NCBI GenBank assembly: GCA_902729315.2
Contig: LR746278.1
Span: forward strand, 3,791,501-3,855,500
Source of the DNA: Spirodela intermedia
Taxonomy: Eukaryota; Streptophyta; Magnoliopsida; Alismatales; Araceae
Length of the DNA: 64,000 nt
Reading direction: 5' to 3'
In this document: positions 50,275-59,944 of the stretch, in pieces
How the letters are laid out: each line of letters opens with the position of its first letter
Position numbering within the stretch: the first letter of the stretch is position 1
The notes under the pieces: model-generated
What the model was told of the DNA's origin: nothing
Databases searched by the model: none
Seen by the model: the letters and a program-made list of their open reading frames with translations, nothing else
Program-made: the position numbers and the translations under genes

Positions 50275-51964
50275 CACCCCCGAACTTAAATCATTGCTAG
50301 TCCCTTAGCAATGGAATTACGAAAATAAAAATTAACAAATCTCAAACATCATATTTCAATACAGAAAGAAAAAAATACAATTAGAAATGATGCACCTTTA
50401 GACACTTTGGATTCTTATATCAAGTATTTAAGAATGATGTCAAGCACTTAAATGTTTAAGCACTCTTTGGAATAACAATCTAGACTTCACTTCTTCTATT
50501 CACATCTTTATCACTTCTTCACTCATAGATGTATTTACAAGATGTTCCAATTATCAATACTCATCCAAGAATAATATTGATCTTACATTTCCCTTTTTCT
50601 ATGACTTAATTTTTGAAGTTTGCACTATATTTCTTCCTTCTTTTTTTTTTTTTATAAATAGTGGATAAGTAGCTTTTCCTGTAGACAAATTTCGACAATA
50701 AGAATGATGTCTCACACCCTCCATGTGTACTCTTCATTTTCAGGGCTTTCACTTTATCCACTTATTTTTCAGCAAGTGTTTTTCTATGCACGATTTTCGA
50801 CAATGAGAATGATGTCTTACACCCTCCATGTGTACTCTTCGTTTCTAGATTTTTCACATTGCTCTCTTTTTTTTTTTTTTTGAAATAAGTGATTTCTCCT
50901 CACAAGTCCTATAGATCAGGGTGCAAAAATCTCCATTAAACTCAAATGATCAATCAAATTTTCACATCAAGTAAATATTATCCATCAAGATCATGAAGTG
51001 AAAATCTGTAAAATCAAATCCATGTTATCTATCATGTATCCGAGGAGTATTCCAACATTTCATGCTACTAGATCATTCTTTTGACTCAATAATAATCTTC
51101 CTAGTATCTTTTGGTATCAATCAATCTAATTGATTTAATTTTTCATGCATGCAATATGATGTAAGGAATTTGTAAATTAGATAGTTCTGACAGTTCTGTT
51201 TTCTGTTTTCAGTTCTATTTTAGCAGCAATAAATTTGTCAAAAATAAATCAAAACTATCTTCTTTATAGCTGTAATTTCGAATTTCAGTAATATATGTCT
51301 ACGGGATTGAAATGTGAGAAAAGGGTCTCTAGAATTTCAAATTTCGGGTTGTTTTTTCATCTGCTGTTTTTGACAGTCTGTTGTTCCTGACAGAAAACCA
51401 GAAAATAGATGTTGCAGTTTTTCCGAATTTTATTTTATTTTTATTTTTTTAGTTGCTGTTCTAAGTTGAATAAAATGCAAACACATGTTCTTAATCGTCC
51501 TACAGCATAAATTAATAATGAATACTTCACCCCCCAACTTAAAAATGACATTGTCCTCAATGACACAGAAAACTCGAAACAGAATATGCAGAAAATATAA
51601 TTTTCAAGTGAAGCATGCATATCTGCAAAGTTAAGCATTAAAAATATTTTCATAAATGATGAAGCTCAGAAAGACATCACCTCAACCTCGTTTTTAATTT
51701 TCCACTTCATCTTACACTCCTCCTCCTGCACTTTTTCGAAAGAAAAACAAACACAGAAACAAGTACTGCGAAATTCTAAGAAAAATAGAGATCAAACAGA
51801 ATGAAATAAAAACCATGGGTTGCCTCCCATGCAGCGCTGAATTTAATGTCTCCAGCTGGACAGCTCTTATATCATATAAGCTGATCTATGGCCATCAAAA
51901 TATATTTGTATCCCAAGGTAAGTTTTATGATATTCTTTTTCAGATTTAGCATAAATTCATATAC
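50275..51964 (-). other. 3' non-coding region of E3
   Basis: LTR-adjacent polypurine tract (plus strand CACCCCCGAACTTAAATC at 50275), a second tract CACCCCCCAACTTAAAA at about 51528-51545, the 40-base direct repeat, and poly-T runs. The frame 51441-51653 (-) is also present in E2 but has no family features. Confidence 0.75.
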
Positions 51965-54400
51965 TTAATATATATACCTTGACATACTTTCAGCCAAAAC
52001 AAAATGGAAATTAACAAAATTTTCCCAAAAATAATATTTCCATTTTGAAAAGAATCTTTCCTTATTTCTATCTTGTTTTGTTAGGCTCTCATTCATTAAT
52101 AAATACTTTCTATTAATAAACCATAAAATGTGATCAGGCCGTATAAATTTCAGATTAGCTCTTGCCCAATCTAAAATTTTTTCATCTAAATTGGTATCTC
52201 TAATTCTTCCACTCACCCATTTCTTAATGTCTTCTTTTATCTGCATAATCTTCCCCTGCTCCATTTTATCTTCCATACATATTTGTTCAATTTGGGAGGA
52301 GTGAAATATTTCAAGCTTAGAAATAATTCTAATGGGCTGTGGGTTTTGAAGGATGGAAGGATTGTCTTCTTTAATCTCAGATCTAATGAATTCAGTAAAA
52401 TTCAAATTTTCTCCTCCAAAATTATTTCTATATTCACATCTATTATTTTTGCTTGTTCCCATTAGTTGAATCAATTCTTTTTCTAGCTTTTCGTTTCTCA
52501 ACTCATCAAATTCTTCATCTTCCCAAGAGCTATCTTTTAATTTTGGTATATGATATACATCATCATCCTCACAATCAACATCCATGGCTGCAAAATTATG
52601 ATTAGATTCATTAATTTCGTCTCCTACATCTCCCAAATCAATTGATTTTTCCTCCCCTGAAATATATTTTTCTTCATTTCTGTCCTTACTCCCTTCTACT
52701 GAAATTTGGATGATTTTTCTATGATCAGTCGCTGTTTCTTCATCTAAGGGTTCTTTCTCCTCATCATCCTCACTATATTCATTCATCAATTGTGAGCAAT
52801 AAATGATTTTATTCAAATTTTCTGCTACTATATTTTTGCCCTTAATATCCTCATTTACTTCTAATGGATCATCAATTTCTTCTAATAATTGGAAATAAGG
52901 ATCAGGTAAAATATTCTCACTCAATGTATTCACTGTCCTAACATTTTCATTTCGTGGGTTTTTTTCTAAATTTATCCAGTTAGACTCTTCTTGCTGAAAT
53001 CTTACTGTTGGACAGTTTTCTGAATTTTCTATGGGCTGACTAGGTAGCTGTCCCTCTTCTCTCTTATTCCCAAGAGCCTCTATAATTTGTTTCTGATGAA
53101 GCATCATTTGATTCATAGTTTGTTGCATCATTTGATTCATAGTTTGTTGCATCATTTGGCTCATTTGCTGCATCATTTCCATAGCATCAGGTTGGGTTTG
53201 AGAGGGCTGATTTTTCTGAAATCTATTTTCTTGTTTTGGACGAAATTCAGAGTTTGAATTGGGTCTAAGTGCTTCTGGATTTTGAATATTATTTGGGTCT
53301 CTCCATGAAAAATTATTCCTCCAATTAGGATTATAAGAATTTGAAAAATGTTCCCTATTTCTATTAAAACCGTGAGCTACTTGCACTTGTTCTTGCATAG
53401 GGTGAAATGATTGATCTAAATTATAACATTGAAGTTCAGAATAATCATTTTCACCATACATAGGACATGTACTATTCGAATTAAGTTGAGGGTTAAAAGG
53501 CTTTCTAATATTATCAATAAGTAAATCAATTTTTTCTAATCTTTGATTAATCTGATTAACCTCATTTCTAAGTTTAGAATCATCATCATGATGCAATTCA
53601 TAAATTTCTCTCTTCATTTCCTTGTCATATAATTCAAAAGAGGCTTGATCTCTAGAATTTTCACTTAAATTCTCATAAAGACTGTAAATCTCATCAGGAG
53701 TTTTCTCCATAAAAGCTCCTCCACATATAGAATCAACCATATTTCTATGTTGTTCTAATAATCCATCATAAAAAATTCTATTGAGCTGCCACTTGGGTAT
53801 AGCATGATGAGGACACTTTCTAAGTAAATCTTTGAATTTTTCCCATGTCTGATGCAAAGTTTCTCCTGGTCTTTGAGAAAAACTCCATATATGTTTTCTC
53901 ATATTTTGAGTTTTTCCTAAAGGATAAAATTTTCGAAGAAAGGCCTGTTCTATATCTTTCCAGCTAGTTAATTCTCTATCTAATGTGGATAGCCAATGAC
54001 TAGCTTTGTCCCTAAGTGTATGAGGGAATAATTTCATCTTAATAATTTCCGGTGTAACTTGAGGGAGATTAACTAAATCACAGACCATATGAAATTTTTC
54101 TAAGTGCTGATGAGGTTCCTCTAAAGGCAATCCATGAAAATTAGGGAGCATTTGAAAAATTCCTGGATTTATTTCGAATTTAACAGTGGGTGCTAATGGG
54201 ACTCTAATATTAGATGCTCTTTGAAATGAATCAGGGATATAATGATTTTTCATGGCCATAGGATTGTTCTCAGTTTGACCTGTACTTCCTTCAGGATCCA
54301 TCAAAATTAATTTTTCTTTCGGATTTTTATTTTTGAATGAAATAATGAAAGGATTTTCTAGCCTTGGATGCAAGGATCTTCTACCATGCATAAAAATCAA
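51965..54400 (-). CDS. Gag-like protein of E3, uninterrupted 811 aa
   Basis: A structural protein of a gypsy-type element, expected to form cytoplasmic particles around element RNA. Residues about 100-235 are the Retrotrans_gag domain: HTLRDKASHWLSTLDRELTS, FLRKFYPLGKTQNMRKHIWS, IFYDGLLEQHRNMVDSICGG. Residues 312-325 (CPMYGENDYSELQC) sit where a CX2CX4HX4C zinc knuckle belongs but have Tyr for the second Cys and the His. A Met/Gln-rich repeat lies at about 408-440, with a 24-nt in-frame duplication (53102-53149) absent in E2. The C-terminal half (450-811) is acidic, with no protease or RT. The start MIFMHGRRSLHPRL is conserved in E1 and E2. It is the only intact element ORF in the window. Confidence 0.88.
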   Translation of the reverse strand: MIFMHGRRSLHPRLENPFIISFKNKNPKEKLILMDPEGSTGQTENNPMAMKNHYIPDSFQRASNIRVPLAPTVKFEINPGIFQMLPNFHGLPLEEPHQHLEKFHMVCDLVNLPQVTPEIIKMKLFPHTLRDKASHWLSTLDRELTSWKDIEQAFLRKFYPLGKTQNMRKHIWSFSQRPGETLHQTWEKFKDLLRKCPHHAIPKWQLNRIFYDGLLEQHRNMVDSICGGAFMEKTPDEIYSLYENLSENSRDQASFELYDKEMKREIYELHHDDDSKLRNEVNQINQRLEKIDLLIDNIRKPFNPQLNSNSTCPMYGENDYSELQCYNLDQSFHPMQEQVQVAHGFNRNREHFSNSYNPNWRNNFSWRDPNNIQNPEALRPNSNSEFRPKQENRFQKNQPSQTQPDAMEMMQQMSQMMQQTMNQMMQQTMNQMMLHQKQIIEALGNKREEGQLPSQPIENSENCPTVRFQQEESNWINLEKNPRNENVRTVNTLSENILPDPYFQLLEEIDDPLEVNEDIKGKNIVAENLNKIIYCSQLMNEYSEDDEEKEPLDEETATDHRKIIQISVEGSKDRNEEKYISGEEKSIDLGDVGDEINESNHNFAAMDVDCEDDDVYHIPKLKDSSWEDEEFDELRNEKLEKELIQLMGTSKNNRCEYRNNFGGENLNFTEFIRSEIKEDNPSILQNPQPIRIISKLEIFHSSQIEQICMEDKMEQGKIMQIKEDIKKWVSGRIRDTNLDEKILDWARANLKFIRPDHILWFINRKYLLMNESLTKQDRNKERFFSKWKYYFWENFVNFHFVLAESMSRYIY
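53102..53149 (-). repeat. 24-nt in-frame tandem duplication in E3 gag
   Basis: Two identical 24-base units encode a doubled Met/Gln-rich octapeptide (MMQQTMNQ). E2 has a single unit. Confidence 0.95.
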
Positions 54401-54581
54401 TAAATTCGAGGGAAAAAGTTAGTAACTGTTACCCTCCTTCAGGATGCTCCAGTCCTTGCCGTGCTTCTTTTCGTTCCCTTTTTCTAATAAAAATCAGCAA
54501 AAAGAAAATAAAACAAGAGTAAAGTTTTTTTTGTGTACTCTAAGAGAAAAACAGAAAAATACTAAATATTATGCAATACAT

Positions 54582-54598
54582 CCCCGGCAACGGCGCCA
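54582..54598 (-). other. Primer binding site of E3, tRNA-Asp
   Basis: The plus strand reads CCCCGGCAACGGCGCCA, identical to the 3' end (with CCA) of plant tRNA-Asp(GTC) as I know it. Five bases separate it from the LTR. Confidence 0.92.
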
Positions 54599-54603
54599 AA
54601 ATT

Positions 54604-56384
54604 TGACGTGACTCAGTCGTTGTATGTTAAATCACGCAAATATAAAATTTATAAAACTAGAAAATACGAATTTTCGGATATTTAGAAGTATTTCTAAATA
54701 AATATATCAATTATAATTCAATAAAAATTCCAAAAATAGCAGTAATTTTCCAGGTCGATCACAGGGATGTAATATAATATCTGGTAATTATTCAGAATTT
54801 TTCTCAATGAGTACGATTTTCTTACGAATTTTATACTAGGAAATAAAAAGGAAATATATTTAAAATTCACGAAAAAAAAGGAAATAAGGGTGCGGACGTC
54901 AGGATGACGTCAGCGCCCGGCGAACGCGAATCAGGCGGAAACACAGTTCCGCCCGGCGATTCTTACGTAGGCGATTACAGACGACTCAATTAATCAAATT
55001 AAGATCTGTAAAAGCCGGAAGAATCGTAGTTGAACGAAGTATAGTTTGGTAAATAAAAATCAACAAAGTATCACTAAATGAAGCGTAAATTAAATTGAAA
55101 GCAGGAAAACAGAGTTCCGGCGTCGCGACGGCGATGCGTCGGCGATGCGTCGGCGATGCACCGGAATCCTGAGCGTTCGGGAGGATCGTCGTGCAGTGTC
55201 CACGGCCTCGAAGGCTCTCCTTGGATAAAGACGACGTGGGCAATCTCTAGATAAAGCAGGAAAACAGAGTTCCGGCGTCGCGACGGCGACGCGTCGGCGA
55301 TGCACCGGAATCCTGAGCGTTCGGGAGGGTCGTCGTGCAGTGTCCACGGCCTCGAAGGCTCTCCTTGGACAAAGACGACGTGGGCAATCTCTAGATCTTC
55401 TCGCGAAGTCTAGAGACCAATGAAGTGGGTCGTCGAATCGTCTCCGGCGGCTGTCACCCGGCGGAGCGGAAAACCGGCGACTTTGCGGCTCTCCGGCGGC
55501 TGTCACCCGACGGAGAGGGGCTGGATGGAGGTGAGGCGCGTGTTAGGGAGCTTCATCCTCAGGTCCGCGCAGCAAGAGGAGGCTCTTCATCGCATCTGGT
55601 ACGCTCTCAGGAGGTGGCGACTGGTCTCCCGGCGGATCATCCTCTTCCCGACGACGGCTTGTTCGTCGATCAATCGGAGATGATTTACTCGATGGATTGC
55701 GATCCTTTTATCGCGAATCGTTCAGAAATTTTAGTAGCAATGCTCCGCGAATCGCGTTGACGAGATTTTCGCCGATGATCCAACGATTCCGGTTGCTTAA
55801 TCCTTCACCGGCGATCTGCAGGAAAGTCGCGATAATCAGTTAAAAATATATGAATTTTGACTCTGGGAGGATTCGAACCCGCGGCGGTCGCCCGCCCCTG
55901 ATTAAGGTGTGACGCGGGTTTAGTCCCACATCGGTTGTGCGCGGATTATTGGGCGAATATATAGTAAAGTTAGCTTTCTAGGCAAAGTCCTCTCGCGTGT
56001 ACGACCACTCCTTGCCCCACAGCCGGCTGACCACCGGTGACGTGGAAGGGGAGTGGCGCACACGTGCCCCTATCGATCCAAGCAAGCCGCTCGAGCCCCT
56101 GCTCGTGGCTACTCCCCGACTGCGCTTCCGACCCGCTTGCGGGCCCGGCTGGCCGGCGGGTCCCCCCATTTTGCAATATTTTTATTTTTATTTCTTGTTC
56201 TTCATTTATCTCAAAACTAAGACTGTAAAAATCGTATAAAATCACATAATTACCCAAAAATTCACGTTAATCAACTGAAAACCACTTTTCATGCTTTAAC
56301 ACAAATATAAGTCTATTTATCATGAGTTAAGGCTAAAACTATATTATTTACTAATTATTAACTCATGATAATGAAGACTTATCA
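54604..56384 (-). repeat. 5' LTR of E3, with internal duplication
   Basis: TGACGTGACTC...GACTTATCA, 1781 bases. TATA box (minus strand TATATATT) at 55956-55963, about 420 bases into the LTR in the direction of transcription. Contains the tandem duplication 55099-55394 and the open GC-rich frames at 55090-55760, which are not proteins I recognise. Confidence 0.93.
55099..55394 (+). repeat. Tandem duplication of about 150 bp inside the E3 5' LTR
   Basis: Units of about 154 and 142 bases, each running from AAAGCAGGAAAACAGAG to GGCAATCTCTAGAT. The first also repeats the 11-base GCGTCGGCGAT motif once more. Absent from the other LTRs, so it arose in or just before this copy. Confidence 0.9.
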
Positions 56385-56586
56385 GGACTCTAATATTAGA
56401 TGCTCTTTGAAATGAATCAGGGATATAATGATTTTTCATGGCCATAGGATTGTTCTCAGTTTGACCTGTACTTCCTTCAAGATCCATCAAAGTTAATTTT
56501 TCTTTCGGATTTTTCTTTTTGAATGAAATAATGAAAGGATTTTCTAGCCTTGGATGCAAGGATCTTCTACCATGCATAAAAATCAA
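56385..56586 (-). pseudogene. Start of the E2 gag, split off by E3
   Basis: Encodes the same N-terminus as E3 gag (MIFMHGRRSLHPRLENPF) as far as RASNIRV; reading then runs into the E3 LTR. The gene continues at 48640 leftward. Target duplication GGACT at 56385-56389. Confidence 0.93.
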
Positions 56587-56770
56587 TAAATTCGAGCGAA
56601 AAAGTTAGTAACTGTTACCCTCCTTCAGGATGCTCCAGTCCTTGCCGTGCTTCTTTTCGTTCCCTTTTTCTAATAAAAATCGACAAAAAGAAAATAAAAC
56701 AAGAGTAAAGTTTTTTTTTTTGTGTACTCTAAGAGAAAAATAGAAAAATACTAAATATTATGCAATACAT

Positions 56771-56787
56771 CCCCGACAACGGCGCCA
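56771..56787 (-). other. Primer binding site of E2, tRNA-Asp
   Basis: CCCCGACAACGGCGCCA on the plus strand, one mismatch from the E3 site; five bases from the LTR at 56793. Confidence 0.9.
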
Positions 56788-56792
56788 AAATT

Positions 56793-58430
56793 TGACGTGA
56801 CTCAGTCATTGTTTATTAAATCACGCAAATAGAAAATTTATAAAACTAGAAAATACGAATTTTCAGATATTTAGAAGTATTTCTAAATAAATATATCAAT
56901 TATAATTCAATGAAAATTCTAAAAATAGCGGTAATTTTCCAGGTCGATCACAAGGATGTAATATAATATCTGGTAATTATTCAGAATTTTTCTCAATGAA
57001 TAAAATTTTCTTACGAATTTTATACTAGGAAATGAAAAGGAAATATATTTAAAATTCACGAAAAAAAAGGAAATAAGGGTGCGGGCATCAGGATGATGTC
57101 AGCACCCGGCGAACACGAATCAGGCGGAAATAGAGTTCCGCCCGGCGATTCTTACGTAAGCGATTACAGACGACTTAATTAATCAAATTAAGATCTGTAA
57201 AAGCCGGAAGAATCGTAATTTAACGAAGTATAGTTTGGTAAATTAAAATTACACAAAGTATCACTAAATGAAGTGTAAATTAAATTGAAAGCAGGAAAAC
57301 AGAGTTCCGGCGTCGTGACGGCGATGCGTCGGTGATGCACCGGAATCCTGAGCGTTCGAGGGGATCGTCGTGCAGTGTCCACGGCCTCGAAGGCTCTCCT
57401 TGGACAAAGACGACGTGGGCAATCTCTAGATCTTCTCGCGAAGTCTAGAGATCAATGAAGTGGGTCGTCAAATCGTCTCTGGCGGCTGTCACTCGGCGGA
57501 GCGGAAAAACGGTGACTTTGCGGCTCTCCGGCGGCTGTCACCTGACGAAGAGGAGCTGGATGGAGGTGGGGCGCGTGTTAGGGAGCTTCATCCTCAGGTC
57601 CGCGCAGCAAGAGGAGACTCTTCATCGCATCTGGTACGCTCTCAGGAGGTGGCGACTGGTCTCCCGCGGATCGTCCTCTTCCCGACGACGGCTTGTTTGT
57701 CGATCAATTGGAGATCATTTACTCGATAGATTCGCGATCCTTTTATCGTGAATCGTTCAGCAATTTTAGTAGCAATGCTCCGCAAATTGCGTTGACGAGA
57801 TTTTTGCCGATGATCCAACGATTCTCGTTTCTTAATCCTTCCCCAGCCATCTGCAAGAAAGTTGCGATAATCAAATAAAAATATATGAATTTTGACTCTG
57901 GAAGGATTCGAATCCGCGCCAGTCGCCCACCTCTTTTGAGGAAGGTGTGACGGGGGTTTAGTCCCACATCGGTTGTACGCCGATTTTCCGGGCGAATATA
58001 TAGTAATGTTAGCTTTGTGAGCAAAGTCCCTTCTCTCGCGTGTATGACCACTCCTTGCCCCACAGCCGGCTAGCCACCGGTGACGTGGAAGGGGAGTGGC
58101 GTACGCGTGCTAGTCGGTCCCCAAGCCAAGCCGCTCGAGCCCCTACTCGCAGCTTACTCCCCGACTGCGCTTCTGACCTGCTTGCGGGCACGGCTGGCTG
58201 GCAGGTCCCCCCATTTTTGCAATATTTTTATTTTTATTTCTTGTTCTTGATTTATCTTAAAAGTAAGACTGTAAAAATCTTATAAAATCACATAATTAAC
58301 CAAAAATTCATGTTAATCAATTGAAAACTAAAAATCATTCTTTAACACAAATATAAGTCTATTTATCATGAGTTAAGGCTAAAACTATATTATTTACTAA
58401 TTATTAACTCATGAGAATGAAGACTTATCA
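56793..58430 (-). repeat. 5' LTR of E2
   Basis: TGACGTGACTC...GACTTATCA, 1638 bases; TATA box on the minus strand at 57995-58002. Paired with 43208-44738. Confidence 0.92.
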
Positions 58431-58713
58431 CCTCCTCTTGCTGCGTGGACCTGAGGATGAAGCTCTCTAACATGCGCCCCACCTCCATCAAGCTCCTCTC
58501 AATCAGGTGACAACCGTTAGAGAGCCACAAAGTCGTCATTTTTCCGTTCCGTCAGGTGACAACTGCCGGAGATGATTTGACAACCCATTTTATTGATCTC
58601 TAGACATTGCAAAGAGACTTAGAGACTACTCACGTTGTCTTTGTCTAAAGAAAGCTTTCGAGGCCGTGGACACTACACAATGATCTTTTCGAATGCTCAA
58701 GATCAAAAGTTGG
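58431..58713 (+). repeat. Fragment of an older gag-only LTR in opposite orientation
   Basis: Aligns with the reverse complement of the middle of the E2/E3 LTR. It starts at the CCTCCTCTTGCTGC block (E2 57607 region) and runs to GATCATTGTG...GCTCAAGATC (E2 57345 region). It is more diverged than the intact LTRs. Cut on the left by the end of E2 and on the right by the LTR of the right pol element. Confidence 0.85.
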
Positions 58714-59576
58714 TGGGCACCCCTTATTTTGCTATATTTGACGAGATTTAATTTGTGGAGATTAGGCAACAGAATCAAGTTGAGGCACTAACACATGACA
58801 TCATCAAATGAGGAGATCAGAAGTTGTTAAGAATGTCCACACAATCAACAATGGATCTCAACATTTAAGAAGATCATACTTATTGAGCGATTAGACTCTT
58901 GCCTAATATTTTCGTAGCCAAAAAGATAGAAATGCCCTCATTTAATCACAGTTCTACACATGTATTCCCATCCTCTCCTGTAAACCCTTACGCATTTAAG
59001 CTGCTATTTAGAGGCAAAAGAACGAACTTTGAATGTCCCGACATTTAGTCGGCTAAATGAAACCATATTGAGGTTTTACATCAATCTTGATGTGTTTGAG
59101 TTGATTCAAGCTTTGTTTTGTAGCTAAGATCATTAGGGAAGCGTACTCAAAGTGGAAACTATCTAGCCTTTGTGAAATATAGAGGCCTGAGGTAAGTTCT
59201 CCAAGTCCAATATGTTTTGAGTGTGAACAACAATCTAGCTTCTGTAGTTTTGAACATATAGAAATATAGTGTTAACTTTGTCTCACAAATCGTTTGTGAG
59301 TGTTTTCCCCATTTTTAGTTGTCATCTACATCGCTGAACCATTGTTTCCCCCTTTTTTGACAGTGAAAATTCTTCTTATTTGTCATCACCTCTCTTTTGA
59401 ACTCGTTTGATTTAAATAGTAACTAAGTACATCTAATTCTCATTCCTTGTCGATCGACCTCGAGCTTACCACAATATTTACCTATTTTAGTATTTTTATT
59501 TGATACATTTGTGATTATAAATATTTTTGATCAACTAATTTTGGGGCTTTCAATGACCCTTGATTTCGTTTTATCA
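58714..59576 (+). repeat. 5' LTR of the right pol element
   Basis: Starts TGGGCACCCC and ends TTTTATCA, 863 bases. The boundary is supported by the primer site beginning three bases later. Confidence 0.75.
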
Positions 59577-59578
59577 AC

Positions 59579-59595
59579 TGACACCGTTCCTAGGG
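59579..59595 (+). other. Primer site, tRNA-Asp-like, right pol copy
   Basis: TGACACCGTTCCTAGGG; one base different from the left copy (G to C) and five from the perfect tRNA-Asp complement. Confidence 0.65.
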
Positions 59596-59944
59596 AATGA
59601 GTGCCATTAGACGTGAGTAGCTTTTTAATTGAGTTAAATTCCCATTATTATTTATTTTAAAGAACAAATTTATAGAATATCCAATCATTAATAGGTCTGT
59701 TTTCAAAAAATTTCATAATCTATCATTGAGATAGTTATATAAATCTTTACTGAAATAGAAGTTTACAATGTTCATTGTATTTCTTTAAATATTTTGAATT
59801 GATTTTTTTATATATAGACTGAATTTGTATTTTTAAATTTGAAGTAGTCAAGGTGAAAGTGTTTGGTATACTTACTTTATTCACTATTTTAATTTCCTGT
59901 ATTTCTTTCTTTTCTCTTTATCAATACTCACTGAGCCATATTCT

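Larger units (their letters stand above)
48646..56384 (-). mobile_element. E3: complete gag-only (TR-GAG-like) gypsy LTR element nested in E2
   Basis: Both LTRs (48646-50274, 54604-56384), a 5-bp target duplication (GGACT), tRNA-Asp primer site, one long gag ORF and polypurine tract are present. The internal part is 4329 bases, of which 2436 are gag; the rest contains no protease, RT, RNase H or integrase motif in any frame. It would have needed Pol from another element. The LTRs differ by a 150-bp tandem duplication and scattered substitutions. Confidence 0.93.
43208..58430 (-). mobile_element. E2: gag-only (TR-GAG-like) gypsy LTR element, interrupted by E3
   Basis: LTRs 43208-44738 and 56793-58430 share variants absent from E3, such as GACGGGGGT, TGGAAGGATTCGAA and CCCCAGCCATCTGCAAG, which pairs them. 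Internal part: polypurine tract at 44739, 3' non-coding region, gag pseudogene (46340-48640 plus 56385-56586) and primer site (56771-56787). There is no pol: without E3, the internal length is about 4.3 kb. LTR divergence over a 215-base sample is about 4-5 percent. Flanks GGGTG and CCTCC do not form a target duplication. Confidence 0.9.

Noticed and set aside
51441-51653. Small protein (70 codons) conserved between E2 and E3 3' regions
   Set aside because: Conservation is explained by the shared element sequence; no start context, no domain, and it overlaps the internal polypurine tract.
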